Shown piece by piece: positions 1 through 11,333 of a DNA stretch of 64,000 nt. This stretch comes from Nocardioides insulae DSM 17944 (lineage in GTDB: Bacteria; Actinomycetota; Actinomycetes; Propionibacteriales; Nocardioidaceae), in NCBI RefSeq assembly GCF_000422825.1, contig NZ_AUGU01000016.1, positions 62,001 through 126,000 on the forward strand. Reading direction: 5' to 3'. Every line of letters begins with the position of its first letter. The first letter of the stretch is position 1. The position numbers were made by a program, and so were the translations under genes. The notes under the pieces are model-generated. The model was not told the origin of the DNA, did no database searches, and saw only the letters and a program-made list of their open reading frames with translations.

Positions 1-656
1 TCAACCGGATCCTGGCCGACACCTACCCCGACGCGAAGGCGGAGCTCGACTTCGCCAACCCGTTCGAGTGCCTGGTCGTCACGGTGCTGAGCGCCCAGAC
101 CACCGACAAGCGGGTCAACGCCGTCAGCCCCACCCTGTTCGCCGCCTACCCGGATGCCGCGGCGATGGCCGCGGCGGACCGCGAGACGCTGGAGCAGATC
201 ATCGGCTCACTCGGGTTCTTCCGGGCGAAGGCCGACTCCCTGCTGCGGCTCTCGGCCACGCTGGCCTCCGAGTTCGGCGGCCAGGTCCCCGACACCCTGG
301 CCCAGCTGGTGAAGCTGCCCGGAGTCGGCCGCAAGACCGCCAATGTGGTGCTGGGCAACGCCTTCGGACTGCCCGGCATCACCGTCGACACACACTTCGG
401 CCGGCTGGCCCGCCGGTTCGGGTTCACCGAGCAGACCGACCCGGTCAAGGTCGAGCACGAGGTCGGCGAGCTGTTCCCGAAGAAGGAGTGGACTCCGCTG
501 AGTCATCACCTGATCTGGCACGGTCGCCGGATCTGCCACGCCCAGCGACCCGCCTGCGGCGCCTGCCCGGTGGCCCGGCAGTGCCCGGCGTTCGGTGCCG
601 GCCCCACCGACCCGGTGGCGGCCGCCAAGCTGGTGCGCACGGAGGGACGCAACTGA
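1..656 (+). CDS. nth: Endonuclease III (5' end outside window)
   Basis: Base-excision-repair DNA glycosylase/AP lyase for oxidised pyrimidines. The reading frame is open from base 3, so the gene begins before the window. The helix-hairpin-helix motif LPGVGRKTA carries the catalytic Lys, and the VDTH segment about 18 residues later carries the catalytic Asp. The C-terminal 4Fe-4S loop is intact with spacing C-x6-C-x2-C-x5-C ([17 protein letters not shown]). The stop overlaps the next ATG (TGATG), so it is probably co-transcribed with the TlpA-like gene. The nth - thioredoxin-like - Nudix - marP order is the same as mycobacterial Rv3674c-Rv3671c (established knowledge). Confidence 0.95.
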   Translation, partial: NRILADTYPDAKAELDFANPFECLVVTVLSAQTTDKRVNAVSPTLFAAYPDAAAMAAADRETLEQIIGSLGFFRAKADSLLRLSATLASEFGGQVPDTLAQLVKLPGVGRKTANVVLGNAFGLPGITVDTHFGRLARRFGFTEQTDPVKVEHEVGELFPKKEWTPLSHHLIWHGRRICHAQRPACGACPVARQCPAFGAGPTDPVAAAKLVRTEGRN

Positions 657-1285
657 TGCCCCGCCTCCGCAGGACCCGACGCTGCGGCGCGTTCGCCGTC
701 CTCGCGACCACCGTTGCGGCTGCCCTGGTGCTGTCCGGGTGCAGCGGCGACAGTCCGCGGATGGTGACGGCCCCGCCGCCGGCCGACGTCGACGTGGCCG
801 CTCCCGAGATGGTCCAGGCCAAACAGCAGGGCGGCGTCGAGGAGTGCCCCGCTCCGCAGACCGAGGGCGGTGCCCTGCCCGCGGTGACCCTGGACTGCCT
901 CGGGGGTGGGCGCGCGGTCGACCTCTCCACGCTCGAGGGGCCGCTGGTGATCAACTTCTTCCAGGCGGCCTGCGAGCCGTGCCGCCTGGAGATGCCCGCC
1001 CTGCAGGAGTTCCACCGCAAGTACGGCGACCGGGTGGCCCTGCTCGGCATCGACTCCAACGACACCTACCCGGGCGTGGCGCTCGACGAGGCGATCAGCC
1101 GGGGCGTGACCTATCCGATGGTGGCCGACCCGGGCGGGGACCTGCAGAAGACCAAGCTGCGGATCACCGGCTACCCACAGTTCTGGATCCTCGACGAGGA
1201 GGGCGAGTTGCACTTCCACTCCGGTGGGCTGACCTCGCTCGACCAGGTGGTCGACATGGTCGAGGACGCGGGGATCACGCTGTGA
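656..1285 (+). CDS. TlpA/ResA-like thioredoxin-fold lipoprotein
   Basis: Membrane-anchored extracytoplasmic thiol-disulfide oxidoreductase of 209 residues. The N-terminus is Arg-rich, followed by a hydrophobic segment and the lipobox LSGC (lipid Cys at about 29). The thioredoxin-like active site is CEPC at about residues 106-109, preceded by the strand LVINFFQAA, and a cis-Pro region (GYPQFWIL) lies nearer the C-terminus. The start is set by overlap with the nth stop. Its place beside MarP suggests a role in cell-envelope redox homeostasis, but the substrate cannot be read from the sequence. Confidence 0.9.
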   Translation: MPRLRRTRRCGAFAVLATTVAAALVLSGCSGDSPRMVTAPPPADVDVAAPEMVQAKQQGGVEECPAPQTEGGALPAVTLDCLGGGRAVDLSTLEGPLVINFFQAACEPCRLEMPALQEFHRKYGDRVALLGIDSNDTYPGVALDEAISRGVTYPMVADPGGDLQKTKLRITGYPQFWILDEEGELHFHSGGLTSLDQVVDMVEDAGITL

Positions 1286-1977
1286 GCGCCGACGCGACGA
1301 TCCCGGAGTGGCTGCGCCCGGTGGAGGCGGGAGCCCGGTCCATCGACGTCCACGAACTGACCCGGTTCCCGGTGCCGGAGGACTCCGACGCCCGGCACTC
1401 CGCGGTGCTCCTGCTCTTCGGGGAGGGGCCCGCCGGTCCCGACCTGCTGCTCACCGAGCGCTCGCACACCATGCGTTCGCACCCCGGCCAGGTCTCCTTC
1501 CCGGGCGGCGCCATCGACCCCGGCGAGACCGTGCGTGAGGCCGCCCTGCGGGAGGCGCAGGAGGAGGTCGGGCTCGATCCGTCCGGCGTCGTCCTGTTCG
1601 CGGAGTTGCCCGGCCTGTGGCTGCCCCCCAGCAACTACGCGGTGACCCCGGTGCTCGGCTGGTGGCGCGACCCGCATGCCGTCGCCCCCGCCTCACCCGA
1701 GGAGGTGCACGCCGTCTATCGCGTCCCGCTGCACGAACTCACCGATCCCGCTCACCGGATCCGGGTGCACGGCCCCTCGGGCTGGGTCACCCCCGGCTTC
1801 CTGATCGGCCCCGACAAGGATGTCATCCTGTGGGGGTTCACCGCCGGCATCGTGGCCAAGCTCTTCGAATACCTCGGCTGGTTGACCGACCTGCCCGACG
1901 CGCCCTTGACCGAGCTGCCGCCGTACATGTTCGGCGGCCGGGAGCGCCGGAGCCCGGATCGGACCCGCGCTGAATGA
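1282..1977 (+). CDS. Nudix hydrolase, CoA-pyrophosphatase-like
   Basis: Predicted nucleotide-diphosphate hydrolase of 231 residues. A complete Nudix box lies at about residues 75-98: GG, then GET, then REAxxEEVG. The segment SHPGQVSFPGG just before the box is typical of the NudL/CoA pyrophosphatase branch. The GTG start overlaps the upstream stop (GTGA), and the stop overlaps the marP start (ATGA), so translational coupling is likely. It corresponds in position to Rv3672c. Activity on CoA is inferred from family similarity only. Confidence 0.88.
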   Translation: MSADATIPEWLRPVEAGARSIDVHELTRFPVPEDSDARHSAVLLLFGEGPAGPDLLLTERSHTMRSHPGQVSFPGGAIDPGETVREAALREAQEEVGLDPSGVVLFAELPGLWLPPSNYAVTPVLGWWRDPHAVAPASPEEVHAVYRVPLHELTDPAHRIRVHGPSGWVTPGFLIGPDKDVILWGFTAGIVAKLFEYLGWLTDLPDAPLTELPPYMFGGRERRSPDRTRAE

Positions 1978-3149
1978 ACGTCCTCGACTGGATCCTCGTG
2001 GTCCTGGTGGCCGCCTATGCCATCTCGGGCTACTGGCAGGGTTTCATCACCGGTGCCTTCGCCACCGCCGGCCTGCTGCTCGGCGGCCTGCTCGGCATCT
2101 GGCTCGCCCCGATCGCGCTGGGCAACGCCGACCCCTCGCTGTGGGTCTCCCTGGGCGCGCTGTTCATCGTGATCCTGTGCGCCTCCATCGGTCAGGGCCT
2201 CTTCCAATACGCCGGGGCGCGGGTGCGGGCCGTGATCACCTGGCAGCCCGCCCGGGTGCTCGATGCGGTCGGCGGCGCAGCACTGAGCGCGGCTGCGGTG
2301 CTGATCGTCGCGTGGGCCCTGGGTGTGGCCGTGACCGGCTCACGCTTCGGTGCGATCACCGCCCAGGTGCGCGATTCGACGGTGCTCGGCGAGGTCGACC
2401 AGGTGCTCCCGGCGGTCGCCGACGGGGCGCTGCAGCAGTTCAACGACGTGGTGGGAGCCGGATTCTTCCCGAGCTACCTCGAACCGTTCGCCCCGGAGCG
2501 GATCGTCGAGGTGGGGCCGGGACCGGAGCGGCTCCTGCACGATCCTGACGTCGTCCGGGCCGAGAGCAGCGTGCTGAAGATCCGCGGCAACAACAGTTGC
2601 GGTCGAGGCGTGGAGGGCACCGGCTTCGTCTACGCCCCCGGCCGGCTGATGACCAACGCACACGTCGTGGCCGGTGTCACCGAACCCACCATCGAGACTC
2701 CGGAGGGCTCGATCACCTCCCGCGTCGTCGCCTACGACCCCGACATCGACATCGCCGTGCTGGCCTTCGACGGCAGCGGCGAACCGGTGATGTCCTTCGA
2801 CCGTGGCGGCCGGCCGGGCGACGGCGTCGGCATCGTGGGCTACCCGGAGGACGGCCCGTACGACGTCCAGAGCGGCCGGATCCGCTCCGAGCAGCGGCTC
2901 CGCTCACCCGACATCTACGGGGAGGGCACCGTGCTGCGTGAGGTCTTCTCCATCCGCGGCCTGGTGCGGCCGGGCAACTCCGGTGGCCCGATCCTGGACT
3001 CCGAGGGCGAGGTGCTCGGAGTCGTCTTCGCCGCCTCGGTCACCGATCACGACACCGGATACGCCCTCACCGCCGACCAGGTCGCCTCGGTGGCCAGGGA
3101 GGGCCGTACGGCGAACGAGGTCGTCTCCACCGGCGGCTGCGCCGCCTGA
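1974..3149 (+). CDS. marP: Membrane-anchored serine protease, MarP-like (CvpA + trypsin-like)
   Basis: 391 residues. The N-terminal about 130 residues form a CvpA-type domain with four hydrophobic segments. The periplasmic C-terminal half is a chymotrypsin-fold protease. The triad is visible: His about 230 in LMTNAHVVAG, Asp about 259 in DPDIDIAVL, and Ser about 336 in RPGNSGGPIL. Cys at about 209 and 389 could form a disulfide, as known for MarP. The ATG overlaps the Nudix stop. In mycobacteria this protease supports acid and oxidative stress survival (established knowledge); the role here is inferred. The gene ends the operon and is followed by about 370 bp of degenerate repeats. Confidence 0.93.
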   Translation: MNVLDWILVVLVAAYAISGYWQGFITGAFATAGLLLGGLLGIWLAPIALGNADPSLWVSLGALFIVILCASIGQGLFQYAGARVRAVITWQPARVLDAVGGAALSAAAVLIVAWALGVAVTGSRFGAITAQVRDSTVLGEVDQVLPAVADGALQQFNDVVGAGFFPSYLEPFAPERIVEVGPGPERLLHDPDVVRAESSVLKIRGNNSCGRGVEGTGFVYAPGRLMTNAHVVAGVTEPTIETPEGSITSRVVAYDPDIDIAVLAFDGSGEPVMSFDRGGRPGDGVGIVGYPEDGPYDVQSGRIRSEQRLRSPDIYGEGTVLREVFSIRGLVRPGNSGGPILDSEGEVLGVVFAASVTDHDTGYALTADQVASVAREGRTANEVVSTGGCAA

Positions 3150-3198
3150 TCCTCGGGCCGGCCGCGGGCCCCATGCGGGCTTGTCGGTCGGCGGGAAG

Positions 3199-3460
3199 CT
3201 GAGTCCCGGGCTGCGCTGGTCTCTGGCGGGCCGGCCGGGGCGGCGGGTGGTGAGTCCTGTGCCGCGCGGATCTCCGGCCCGGGCGGGCCGGGGGTGGCGG
3301 TCGTCGTCCAGCGCTGCGCGTCTCCCCTGCCCCGGGCCCGCCGGGGGACGGGTTCTCAGTCCGGGTGTCGCACAGGTCGATGGCCCGGCCGGCCGGAGCG
3401 GCGGGTTGTGAGGCCCGGTGCCGCGGGGAGTGGGCCGAACGCCGCCGGGGCCGGGCGCGC
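3199..3460. repeat. Five degenerate ~52-bp direct repeats after marP
   Basis: The gap 3150-3517 holds no credible gene. Within it, units starting near 3199, 3250, 3301, 3355 and 3408 share a GTGAGTCC/CTCAGTCC-type opening, a GC-rich middle and a GGCCGG...GGCGGG-type end. Spacings are 51, 51, 54 and 53 bp. The copies are well diverged. This is seen by eye only. The function is unknown; the region could act as a transcription stop between the marP operon and the convergent holin-like gene. Confidence 0.5.
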
Positions 3461-3517
3461 CGGTGGCTCGGGGCCAACCGGGCGGTGCCCGCACTGGGCA
3501 GCGCCCGGCGGCGACGG

Positions 3518-3952
3518 CTATCGCTTGACGGGGGTGGCGGAGGGGGTCGAGTGCTGGCCCTTGAGCGCCTTGGGGATCTCCTTGCCCTGCTGGATGGCGC
3601 GCTCGGGGGCCTTGACCTGCTTGACCTTCTTCACCCCGATGAACACCAGCAGCGCGGCGATGAGCAGGTAGACCGCGAAGACGATCAGGAAGGCCCAGTG
3701 CAGCCCGAGCCCGGCCCAGTGGATGAAGTAGGCCAGGGACACCGAGAACATGATGATCGCGAGCATCGCGAGGAACGCCGCGGCTGCGAACAGGCCCACG
3801 CCGGTGCCGCCGGCCTTGACGCTGACCTTGAGCTCGGACTTGGCCAGCTGGATCTCCTTGGAGATCAGGGTGGAGATGTCGCGGCTCGCGTTGGCCACGA
3901 GCGCCCCGATGGTCGGATCGTCCTTGGACGCCTTCACGGGCTGGTCTGCCAT
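3518..3952 (-). CDS. Holin-like (Phage_holin_3_6 type) membrane protein
   Basis: Small chromosomal membrane protein of 144 residues. The N-terminal amphipathic region (GALVANASRDISTLISKEIQLAKSE is the core, about residues 16-40) matches actinobacterial putative holin-superfamily proteins. Two long hydrophobic segments follow, then a basic, Lys-rich tail. The start MADQP is chosen because GAGGGG lies 7 nt upstream; an in-frame TTG 15 bp earlier has no comparable site. No phage genes are nearby, so lysis function is unlikely. Rv3669 occupies a similar place in mycobacteria (from memory). The true function is unknown. Confidence 0.8.
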   Translation of the reverse strand: MADQPVKASKDDPTIGALVANASRDISTLISKEIQLAKSELKVSVKAGGTGVGLFAAAAFLAMLAIIMFSVSLAYFIHWAGLGLHWAFLIVFAVYLLIAALLVFIGVKKVKQVKAPERAIQQGKEIPKALKGQHSTPSATPVKR

Positions 3953-3990
3953 GCCTTTACCCCTCAATGCTCGATCGCGGATACCTGACC

Positions 3991-5283
3991 TTATCGATCC
4001 GAGTCCTGCTCGAAGACGTCAGGAACGCCGTCCTGGTTCTCGTCCCTGGTCTCGACCTCCTCCAGATGACGATAGGTCCGATTACGCGTGCGCAGGGTGA
4101 CCGCGGCCAGGAGTGCCGCGACGATAGACCCGACGAGGACACCGATCTTCACGTCGTCGTTGAAATGGCTGCCCTCACCGAAGGCGAGTTCGCCGATCAG
4201 CAGGGACACGGTGAAGCCGATGCCGGCCAGCATGGACATGCCGACGACGTCGGTCCAGGTCAGTTCTTCATCCAGTTCGGCCTTGGTGAAGGTGTGCAGC
4301 AGCCAGGTGGAGCCGGTGATGCCGATCATCTTGCCGAGCACGAGTCCGGCGATGACACCGATGGTGACCGGCTCCTTGAGCGCGTCGACCAACCCGGAGA
4401 AGCCGCCCACGGTGACCCCGGCGGCGAAGAACGCGAAGATCGGCACCGCGAAGCCGGCCGACAGCGGCCGGACCCGGTGCTCGATGTACTCGGCCATGCC
4501 CGGCCCGTCCTGACCATCCCTGCGGAGGACGGGAACGGTGAAGCCGAGCAGGACGCCGGCGACGGTGGCGTGGACGCCGGACTCGTGCATCAACGCCCAG
4601 GTGAGGACGAAGAGGGGGGCCAACAGCCAGGGACTGCGGATCCGCTTCTGCGCCAGGAAGGCGAAGACGGCCAGCGGGATCAGAGCGGCGGCGAGGTACT
4701 GGAGGTGCAGTTCGTCGGTGTAGAAGATCGCGATCACGGTGATGCCGAGCAGGTCATCGACGACCGCGAGGGTCAGCAGGAAGGTGCGCAGCCCGCTGGG
4801 GAGGTGGGAGCCGATCACCGCGAGCACGGCGACGGCGAAGGCGATGTCGGTGGCGGTGGGGACGGCCCAGCCACCGGTGGCACCGCTGGCGGTGACGACC
4901 TGGACGGCGGTGAAGATGATCGCCGGCATGATCATGCCGCCGACCGCGGCCACCATCGGCAGGGCCGCGCGGCGCGGGTCGCGGAGGTCGCCGGCGACGA
5001 ACTCGCGCTTGAGCTCGAGGCCGACCACGAAGAAGAAGATCGCCAGCAGACCGTCGGAGGCCCAGTGTCCGAGCGAGAGGTGGAGATTGAGGCTCTCGGG
5101 GCCGATGTGGAAGTCACGCAGCGCGACGTAGGAGTCCGACCAGGGACTGTTGGCCCAGATCAGGGCCACCACGGCCCCGATGATGAGCAGGATGCCGCCC
5201 GTGGTCTCGGCCCGGAGGACGTTGGCGATGCGCGAACTCTCCAGCCACGAGCCTCGGGAGAAGAGCGGGGTTGGTGCGTTCAC
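3991..5283 (-). CDS. nhaA: Na+/H+ antiporter NhaA
   Basis: Inner-membrane sodium/proton antiporter of 430 residues, with about 12 hydrophobic helices. Diagnostic segments include ATDIAFA and the VVDDLLGI motif, whose two adjacent Asp residues are the ion-binding pair in NhaA. FFFVVGLELKREFV is another family signature. A GTG start at 5283 is preferred because AGGAGG lies 8 nt upstream; an in-frame ATG at 5304 has no such site and would add seven residues. The acidic C-terminus (ENQDGVPDVFEQD) is cytosolic. It lies between the holin-like gene and acs, all on the minus strand. Confidence 0.95.
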   Translation of the reverse strand: MNAPTPLFSRGSWLESSRIANVLRAETTGGILLIIGAVVALIWANSPWSDSYVALRDFHIGPESLNLHLSLGHWASDGLLAIFFFVVGLELKREFVAGDLRDPRRAALPMVAAVGGMIMPAIIFTAVQVVTASGATGGWAVPTATDIAFAVAVLAVIGSHLPSGLRTFLLTLAVVDDLLGITVIAIFYTDELHLQYLAAALIPLAVFAFLAQKRIRSPWLLAPLFVLTWALMHESGVHATVAGVLLGFTVPVLRRDGQDGPGMAEYIEHRVRPLSAGFAVPIFAFFAAGVTVGGFSGLVDALKEPVTIGVIAGLVLGKMIGITGSTWLLHTFTKAELDEELTWTDVVGMSMLAGIGFTVSLLIGELAFGEGSHFNDDVKIGVLVGSIVAALLAAVTLRTRNRTYRHLEEVETRDENQDGVPDVFEQDSDR

Positions 5284-5467
5284 GGTGCTGGCCTCCTGGG
5301 GCATACGGGTACGTCGAGAACAACGCCGACCAGACTTCCCGGCACACCAGAGATACTGACCCTAACCGACGTGCGGATGCGCGACCCGCGTCGGTACGAG
5401 GGCCGGGCACCATCGCGGAGGACGGTACCCGGCCCCGCGGACCGGGCGGAGGTGGGGGTGGCCCGCG

Positions 5468-7447
<1,980 letters not shown>

Positions 7448-7590
7448 GGGGGCAGCCCTTTCAGGGTCGGGTCGGGGTGGTCCACACCACAGTAGGACGC
7501 GATGCCGACAGTGCGCACCGGGGTGGTGGGGACCGAGGGACTCAGTCAGGATCCGAGCGGGTCGCGCAGCGGGGGACTGTGCTGAACGCC

Positions 7591-7622
7591 GGTGGGCGGG
7601 CCGTGGCTACGGCCCGCCCACC
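7591..7622 (-). terminator. Hairpin terminator after the actP operon
   Basis: Perfect 14-bp G/C-rich inverted repeat (7591-7604 with 7609-7622) around a 4-nt GGCT loop, 27 bp past the actP stop in the direction of transcription. There is no T-run, which is common for actinobacterial terminators. It separates the actP operon from acs. Confidence 0.75.
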
Positions 7623-7648
7623 GGGCTCGGAGGGTCGGTGCTGAACGG

Positions 7649-9250
7649 TCAGTGCTGAACGGCCTGCTCGGCTCCGGCACCGGTGAGGGCGCGGACCTCG
7701 AGCTCGGTGTACCGCTCCGCGGTGCTCGGCTCGCGCGAGGTGATCGTTCCGAGCCAACCGAGCAGGAACCCGGCGGGGATCGAGATGATGCCGGGGTTCT
7801 GCAACGGGAACCAGGCCCAGTCGGCGTCCGGGAACATGGCGGTCTCGGAGCCCGACACGACCGGGCTGAAGAACACCAGCCCGACCGCGAAGATCAGGCC
7901 GCCGTAGATGCTCCAGCAGGCACCGCGGGTGTTGAACCGCCGCCAGAACATGTTGTAGAGGATGGCCGGAAGGTTCGCCGAAGCCGCCACCGCGAACGCC
8001 AGCGCCACCAGGAAGGCGATGTTGAGGTTCTGGGCCGGGATGGCCAACAGGATCGACACCAGGCCGATCCCGGCTGCTGCCCAGCGGCTCACCCTCATCT
8101 CTTCCTTCTCGCTGGCCTCGCCCTTGCGGATCACCGAGTTGTAGATGTCGTGGGCCACGCTGACGCTGGAGGTCAGGGTGAGCCCGGCCACCACGGCGAG
8201 GATGGTGGCGAACGCGACCGCTGCGATCAGCGCCAGCAGGACGGCGCCACCGACCGAGCCGTCGCCTCCGCCGACCTCCTGGGAGAGCAGTGGCGCGGCC
8301 AGGTTGCCGGCTGCATCCATGTCCTCGGGGTCGAGGAGCGCTGCGGCACCGAAGCCCAGGACGAGGGTGAACAGGTAGAACACGCCGATCAGCCCGATCG
8401 CCCAGAGCACCGACTTCCTGGCGTCTCGCGAGGTCGGGACGGTGTAGAAGCGGATCAGGATGTGCGGCAGGCCGGCGGTGCCCAGCACCAGCGCCAGCCC
8501 GAGGGAGAGGAAGTCGATCTTGGAGGTCAGGTCGACGCCGTACTTCAGGCCCGGCTCCAAGAACGCCTGGCCGGCGTCGCGGTTGGCGGCGGCGCTACCG
8601 AGCAGTTCGGAGAGGTTGAAGCCGAACTGCGCCAGCACCAGGACGACGACCAGGGCCGAACCGGTCATCAGCAGGACGGCCTTGACGATCTGTACCCAGG
8701 TCGTGCCCTTCATGCCGCCGACGGTGACGTAGAAGATCATCAGTGCGCCGACCACGAAGATGGTGAGGTTCTTGACCAAGTTGTTGTCGGGGTCGATGCC
8801 CAGCAGCAGGCTGACCAGTGCTCCGGCGCCGACCATCTGGGCGAGCAGGTAGAAGATCGAGACCGCCACGGTGGAGGTCGCCGCCGCCATCCGAACGGGT
8901 CGCTGCCGCATGCGGTAGGCCAGCTGGTCGGCCATCGTGTACCGACCGGAGTTACGGAGCACCTCGGCCACCAGCAGGAGTGCCACCAACCAGGCGACCA
9001 GGAAGCCGATCGAGTAGAGGAAGCCGTCGTACCCGGAGAGCGCGATCGCGCCGGAGATGCCGAGGAACGAGGCGGCCGACATGTAGTCGCCGCCGATGGC
9101 CAGACCGTTCTGGAGGCCGCTGAAGCTGCGGCCGCCCGCGTAGTAGTCGGCGGCGCTCTTGGTGTTGCGGCTGGCCCAGAACGTGATCGCGATGGTGAGC
9201 GCGACCACGGCCAGGAACAGGGTCGTGGTGAGGATCTGGTCGCCGTCCAT
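7649..9250 (-). CDS. actP: Cation/acetate symporter (sodium:solute symporter family)
   Basis: 533-residue SSS-family transporter with about 13 hydrophobic segments. Family features include GGRSFSGLQNGLAIGGDYMSAASFLG near the N-terminus (about residues 32-57) and the conserved GTAGLPHILIRF segment. The ATG overlaps the stop of the small DUF485 gene (ATGA), the classic yjcH-actP arrangement, and acs lies downstream. Together these support acetate or another short monocarboxylate as substrate. An upstream extension of the frame is rejected because it would run through the DUF485 gene. Confidence 0.93.
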   Translation of the reverse strand: MDGDQILTTTLFLAVVALTIAITFWASRNTKSAADYYAGGRSFSGLQNGLAIGGDYMSAASFLGISGAIALSGYDGFLYSIGFLVAWLVALLLVAEVLRNSGRYTMADQLAYRMRQRPVRMAAATSTVAVSIFYLLAQMVGAGALVSLLLGIDPDNNLVKNLTIFVVGALMIFYVTVGGMKGTTWVQIVKAVLLMTGSALVVVLVLAQFGFNLSELLGSAAANRDAGQAFLEPGLKYGVDLTSKIDFLSLGLALVLGTAGLPHILIRFYTVPTSRDARKSVLWAIGLIGVFYLFTLVLGFGAAALLDPEDMDAAGNLAAPLLSQEVGGGDGSVGGAVLLALIAAVAFATILAVVAGLTLTSSVSVAHDIYNSVIRKGEASEKEEMRVSRWAAAGIGLVSILLAIPAQNLNIAFLVALAFAVAASANLPAILYNMFWRRFNTRGACWSIYGGLIFAVGLVFFSPVVSGSETAMFPDADWAWFPLQNPGIISIPAGFLLGWLGTITSREPSTAERYTELEVRALTGAGAEQAVQH

Positions 9251-9624
9251 CAGTGCTTCCCTCCAGCTGAGACGCCGCCGTTGCCCTGGGCGCGCTCGTA
9301 CTCGTCGTTGAGCTCGCGGGCGAGCGGGTCGAGACGCTTGGCCGAGTACCGGGCGTAGTACCAGGCCAGCCCGAAGGTGGTGACGAACTGGAGCAGGCCG
9401 AAGATCAGGGCGACGTTGATGTTGCCCCACACCTGGGTGTTCATCAGACCGGGGGCCCAGTTGCACAGGACGACGTAGAGCAGGTACCAGGTCAGGAAGG
9501 CGACCGTCGCCGGGAAGACGAAGTTGCGGTACGCCGAGCGAAGGGCCTTGAACTCGGGGGTGGCATGTAGCTGGTCGTAGACGGGGTCGTGTCGTTCGGC
9601 CTGATCATGGGCGCTGGTGGGCAC
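9250..9624 (-). CDS. DUF485 (YjcH-like) small membrane protein
   Basis: 124 residues with two transmembrane segments, a conserved N-terminal DPVYDQLHATPEFKALR stretch and an ARYSAKRLDPLA loop near the C-terminus, the DUF485 pattern. GTG is chosen as start because AAGGAGG lies 6 nt upstream. These proteins are nearly always encoded with ActP-type symporters and probably help their folding or regulation (inference). It is translationally coupled to actP through a 4-bp overlap. Confidence 0.9.
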   Translation of the reverse strand: MPTSAHDQAERHDPVYDQLHATPEFKALRSAYRNFVFPATVAFLTWYLLYVVLCNWAPGLMNTQVWGNINVALIFGLLQFVTTFGLAWYYARYSAKRLDPLARELNDEYERAQGNGGVSAGGKH

Positions 9625-9833
9625 GGGAACCCTCCTTCTGGATCGTGGGGGGACACACCGGGGTCGCCGACGTGTGATCGGCCTCACATTAGGAGGCGGC
9701 GGGCCCGCCGGTCTCCGTTCGTGGAGGGGGCCTCGGTGAACGGCTGCTGTGCGTCGCCGGGTGGTCGCTGACGAGCGCCGAGCGGTAGTCCCGGGGCGGC
9801 AGCGGGCCCGATCCAGGGTGCGCGGATCGACGG

Positions 9834-11333
9834 TCAGCCGCGGTCGAGCGGGACCGACTCGGGGGTGTGCAGACGCACCAGCAGCCGGCTGGTGTGCGCG
9901 GGCACCCGGCGTGGCGTGCACAGACTGCCGAGGACCATGGCGGCGAACGCGAGGGGGACCGACCAGGCGGCCGGCTGGGCAAGCAGGGCGTCGAGCAACG
10001 GGGGTTCGCTGCCGCCGCTGAGGGTCCAGACCACGGCGCCGCCGGACCCGACGAAGCCGATCATCAGTCCCGCGGCAGCGCCCACGTCGGTCAGCCGCCG
10101 CCACCAGATGCCCAGCAACAGCAGCGGGCAGAACGTCGAGGCCGCGACCGCGAAGGCCAGCCCGACCGCCCGGGCGATGCTGACGTGCGGCACGGCGACC
10201 GCGGCGATGCACGGGATCGCCACCGCGACCACGGAGGCGAGGCGGAACGCGGCCACACCGGAGAGGCGATGCTGGGGCAGCTTCGCCACCAGGTCCTGGC
10301 TGAGCACCCCTGCCAACGCGATGGTGAGCCCCGAGGAGGTCGACAGGAAGGCCGCGAACGCCCCGGCCACCACCAGCCCGGTCAGTACGTCGCCCAGCGG
10401 GCCGGGGAGCATCAACCGGGGGAGTTCGAGGACCAGCGCGTCCGCGGACGCGAGCTCCGCGGTGTGGACGCGACCGAGGGCGCCGTACACCGGTGGGATC
10501 AGGTAGAAGACGCCGAGCAGAGCGAGCACGGTGAGGGTGGTCTGCCGAGCCGCCCGGCCGTCGGGGTTGGTGTAGAACCGGACGACCACGTGCGGGAGTC
10601 CCATCGTGCCCAGGAAGGTGGCCAGGATCAGGGAGTACGTCGTGTAGAGCCCGATCCCGCCGCCGTCGGCCAGCGGGAGGGACCAGGCCGCGTCGACGTC
10701 GGGCCGGGGACGGCCCTCCCCGGCCCACACGATCAGCAGGACAGCTGCGGGCAGCAGGAGCGCGGTGAGCTTGAGCCAGTACTGGAAGGCCTGGACGAAG
10801 GTGATCGAGCGCATCCCGCCCGACATCACGTTGACCAGCACCACTGCGCCCACGATCAGCGGGCCGGTCCAGGTGGGCGCCCCGGCGACCGCGTGCAGGG
10901 TGATGCCGGCGCCCTGGAACTGGGGCATCAGGTAGAGCCAGCCGATCGCTACCACCAGGAGCGAGCAGAGCAGTCGGATCGCGCGCGAGCCGAGGCGTGC
11001 CTCGGCGAAGTCGGGCAGTGTGTAGGCGCCCGAGCGGCGCAGCGGTGCCGCCACCAGCACCAGCAGGACGAGGTAACCGGCCGTCCAGCCGATCGGGTAC
11101 CAGAGCATCTCCGCGCCGAAGGTCAGGACCAGACCGGCGATGCCGAGGAAGGAGGCTGCGGAGAGGTATTCGCCACCGATCGCGCTGGCGTTCAGGCGCG
11201 GGTGAACGGTGCGCGAGGCGACGAAGAAGTCGCTGGTGGTGCGGCTGAACCGCAGCCCCCAGGTGCCGATCGCCACGGTGGCGACGGTGACCAGGGTGAC
11301 CGCGATGATGCCGGGCGCGGCGTCCAGGCTCAC
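9834..11333 (-). CDS. Second sodium:solute symporter family transporter
   Basis: 499 residues and about 13 hydrophobic segments. The N-terminal region (FFVASRTVHPRLNASAIGGE, then YLSAASFLGIAG) and the GTMGLPHVVVRFYTNPDG segment mirror the ActP protein, so it probably carries a related monocarboxylate. The GTG start lies 3 nt after GGAGGA and overlaps the upstream two-TM gene by 4 bp. It is the last gene of an operon that begins with a histidine kinase at 13657. The substrate is unproven; acetate, propionate or pyruvate would fit. Confidence 0.88.
   Translation of the reverse strand: MSLDAAPGIIAVTLVTVATVAIGTWGLRFSRTTSDFFVASRTVHPRLNASAIGGEYLSAASFLGIAGLVLTFGAEMLWYPIGWTAGYLVLLVLVAAPLRRSGAYTLPDFAEARLGSRAIRLLCSLLVVAIGWLYLMPQFQGAGITLHAVAGAPTWTGPLIVGAVVLVNVMSGGMRSITFVQAFQYWLKLTALLLPAAVLLIVWAGEGRPRPDVDAAWSLPLADGGGIGLYTTYSLILATFLGTMGLPHVVVRFYTNPDGRAARQTTLTVLALLGVFYLIPPVYGALGRVHTAELASADALVLELPRLMLPGPLGDVLTGLVVAGAFAAFLSTSSGLTIALAGVLSQDLVAKLPQHRLSGVAAFRLASVVAVAIPCIAAVAVPHVSIARAVGLAFAVAASTFCPLLLLGIWWRRLTDVGAAAGLMIGFVGSGGAVVWTLSGGSEPPLLDALLAQPAAWSVPLAFAAMVLGSLCTPRRVPAHTSRLLVRLHTPESVPLDRG

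Noticed and set aside
3518..3952. Prophage, suggested by holin-like genes here and at 55949
   Set aside because: Both families are common chromosomal proteins; no capsid, integrase, terminase or lysin genes are nearby.
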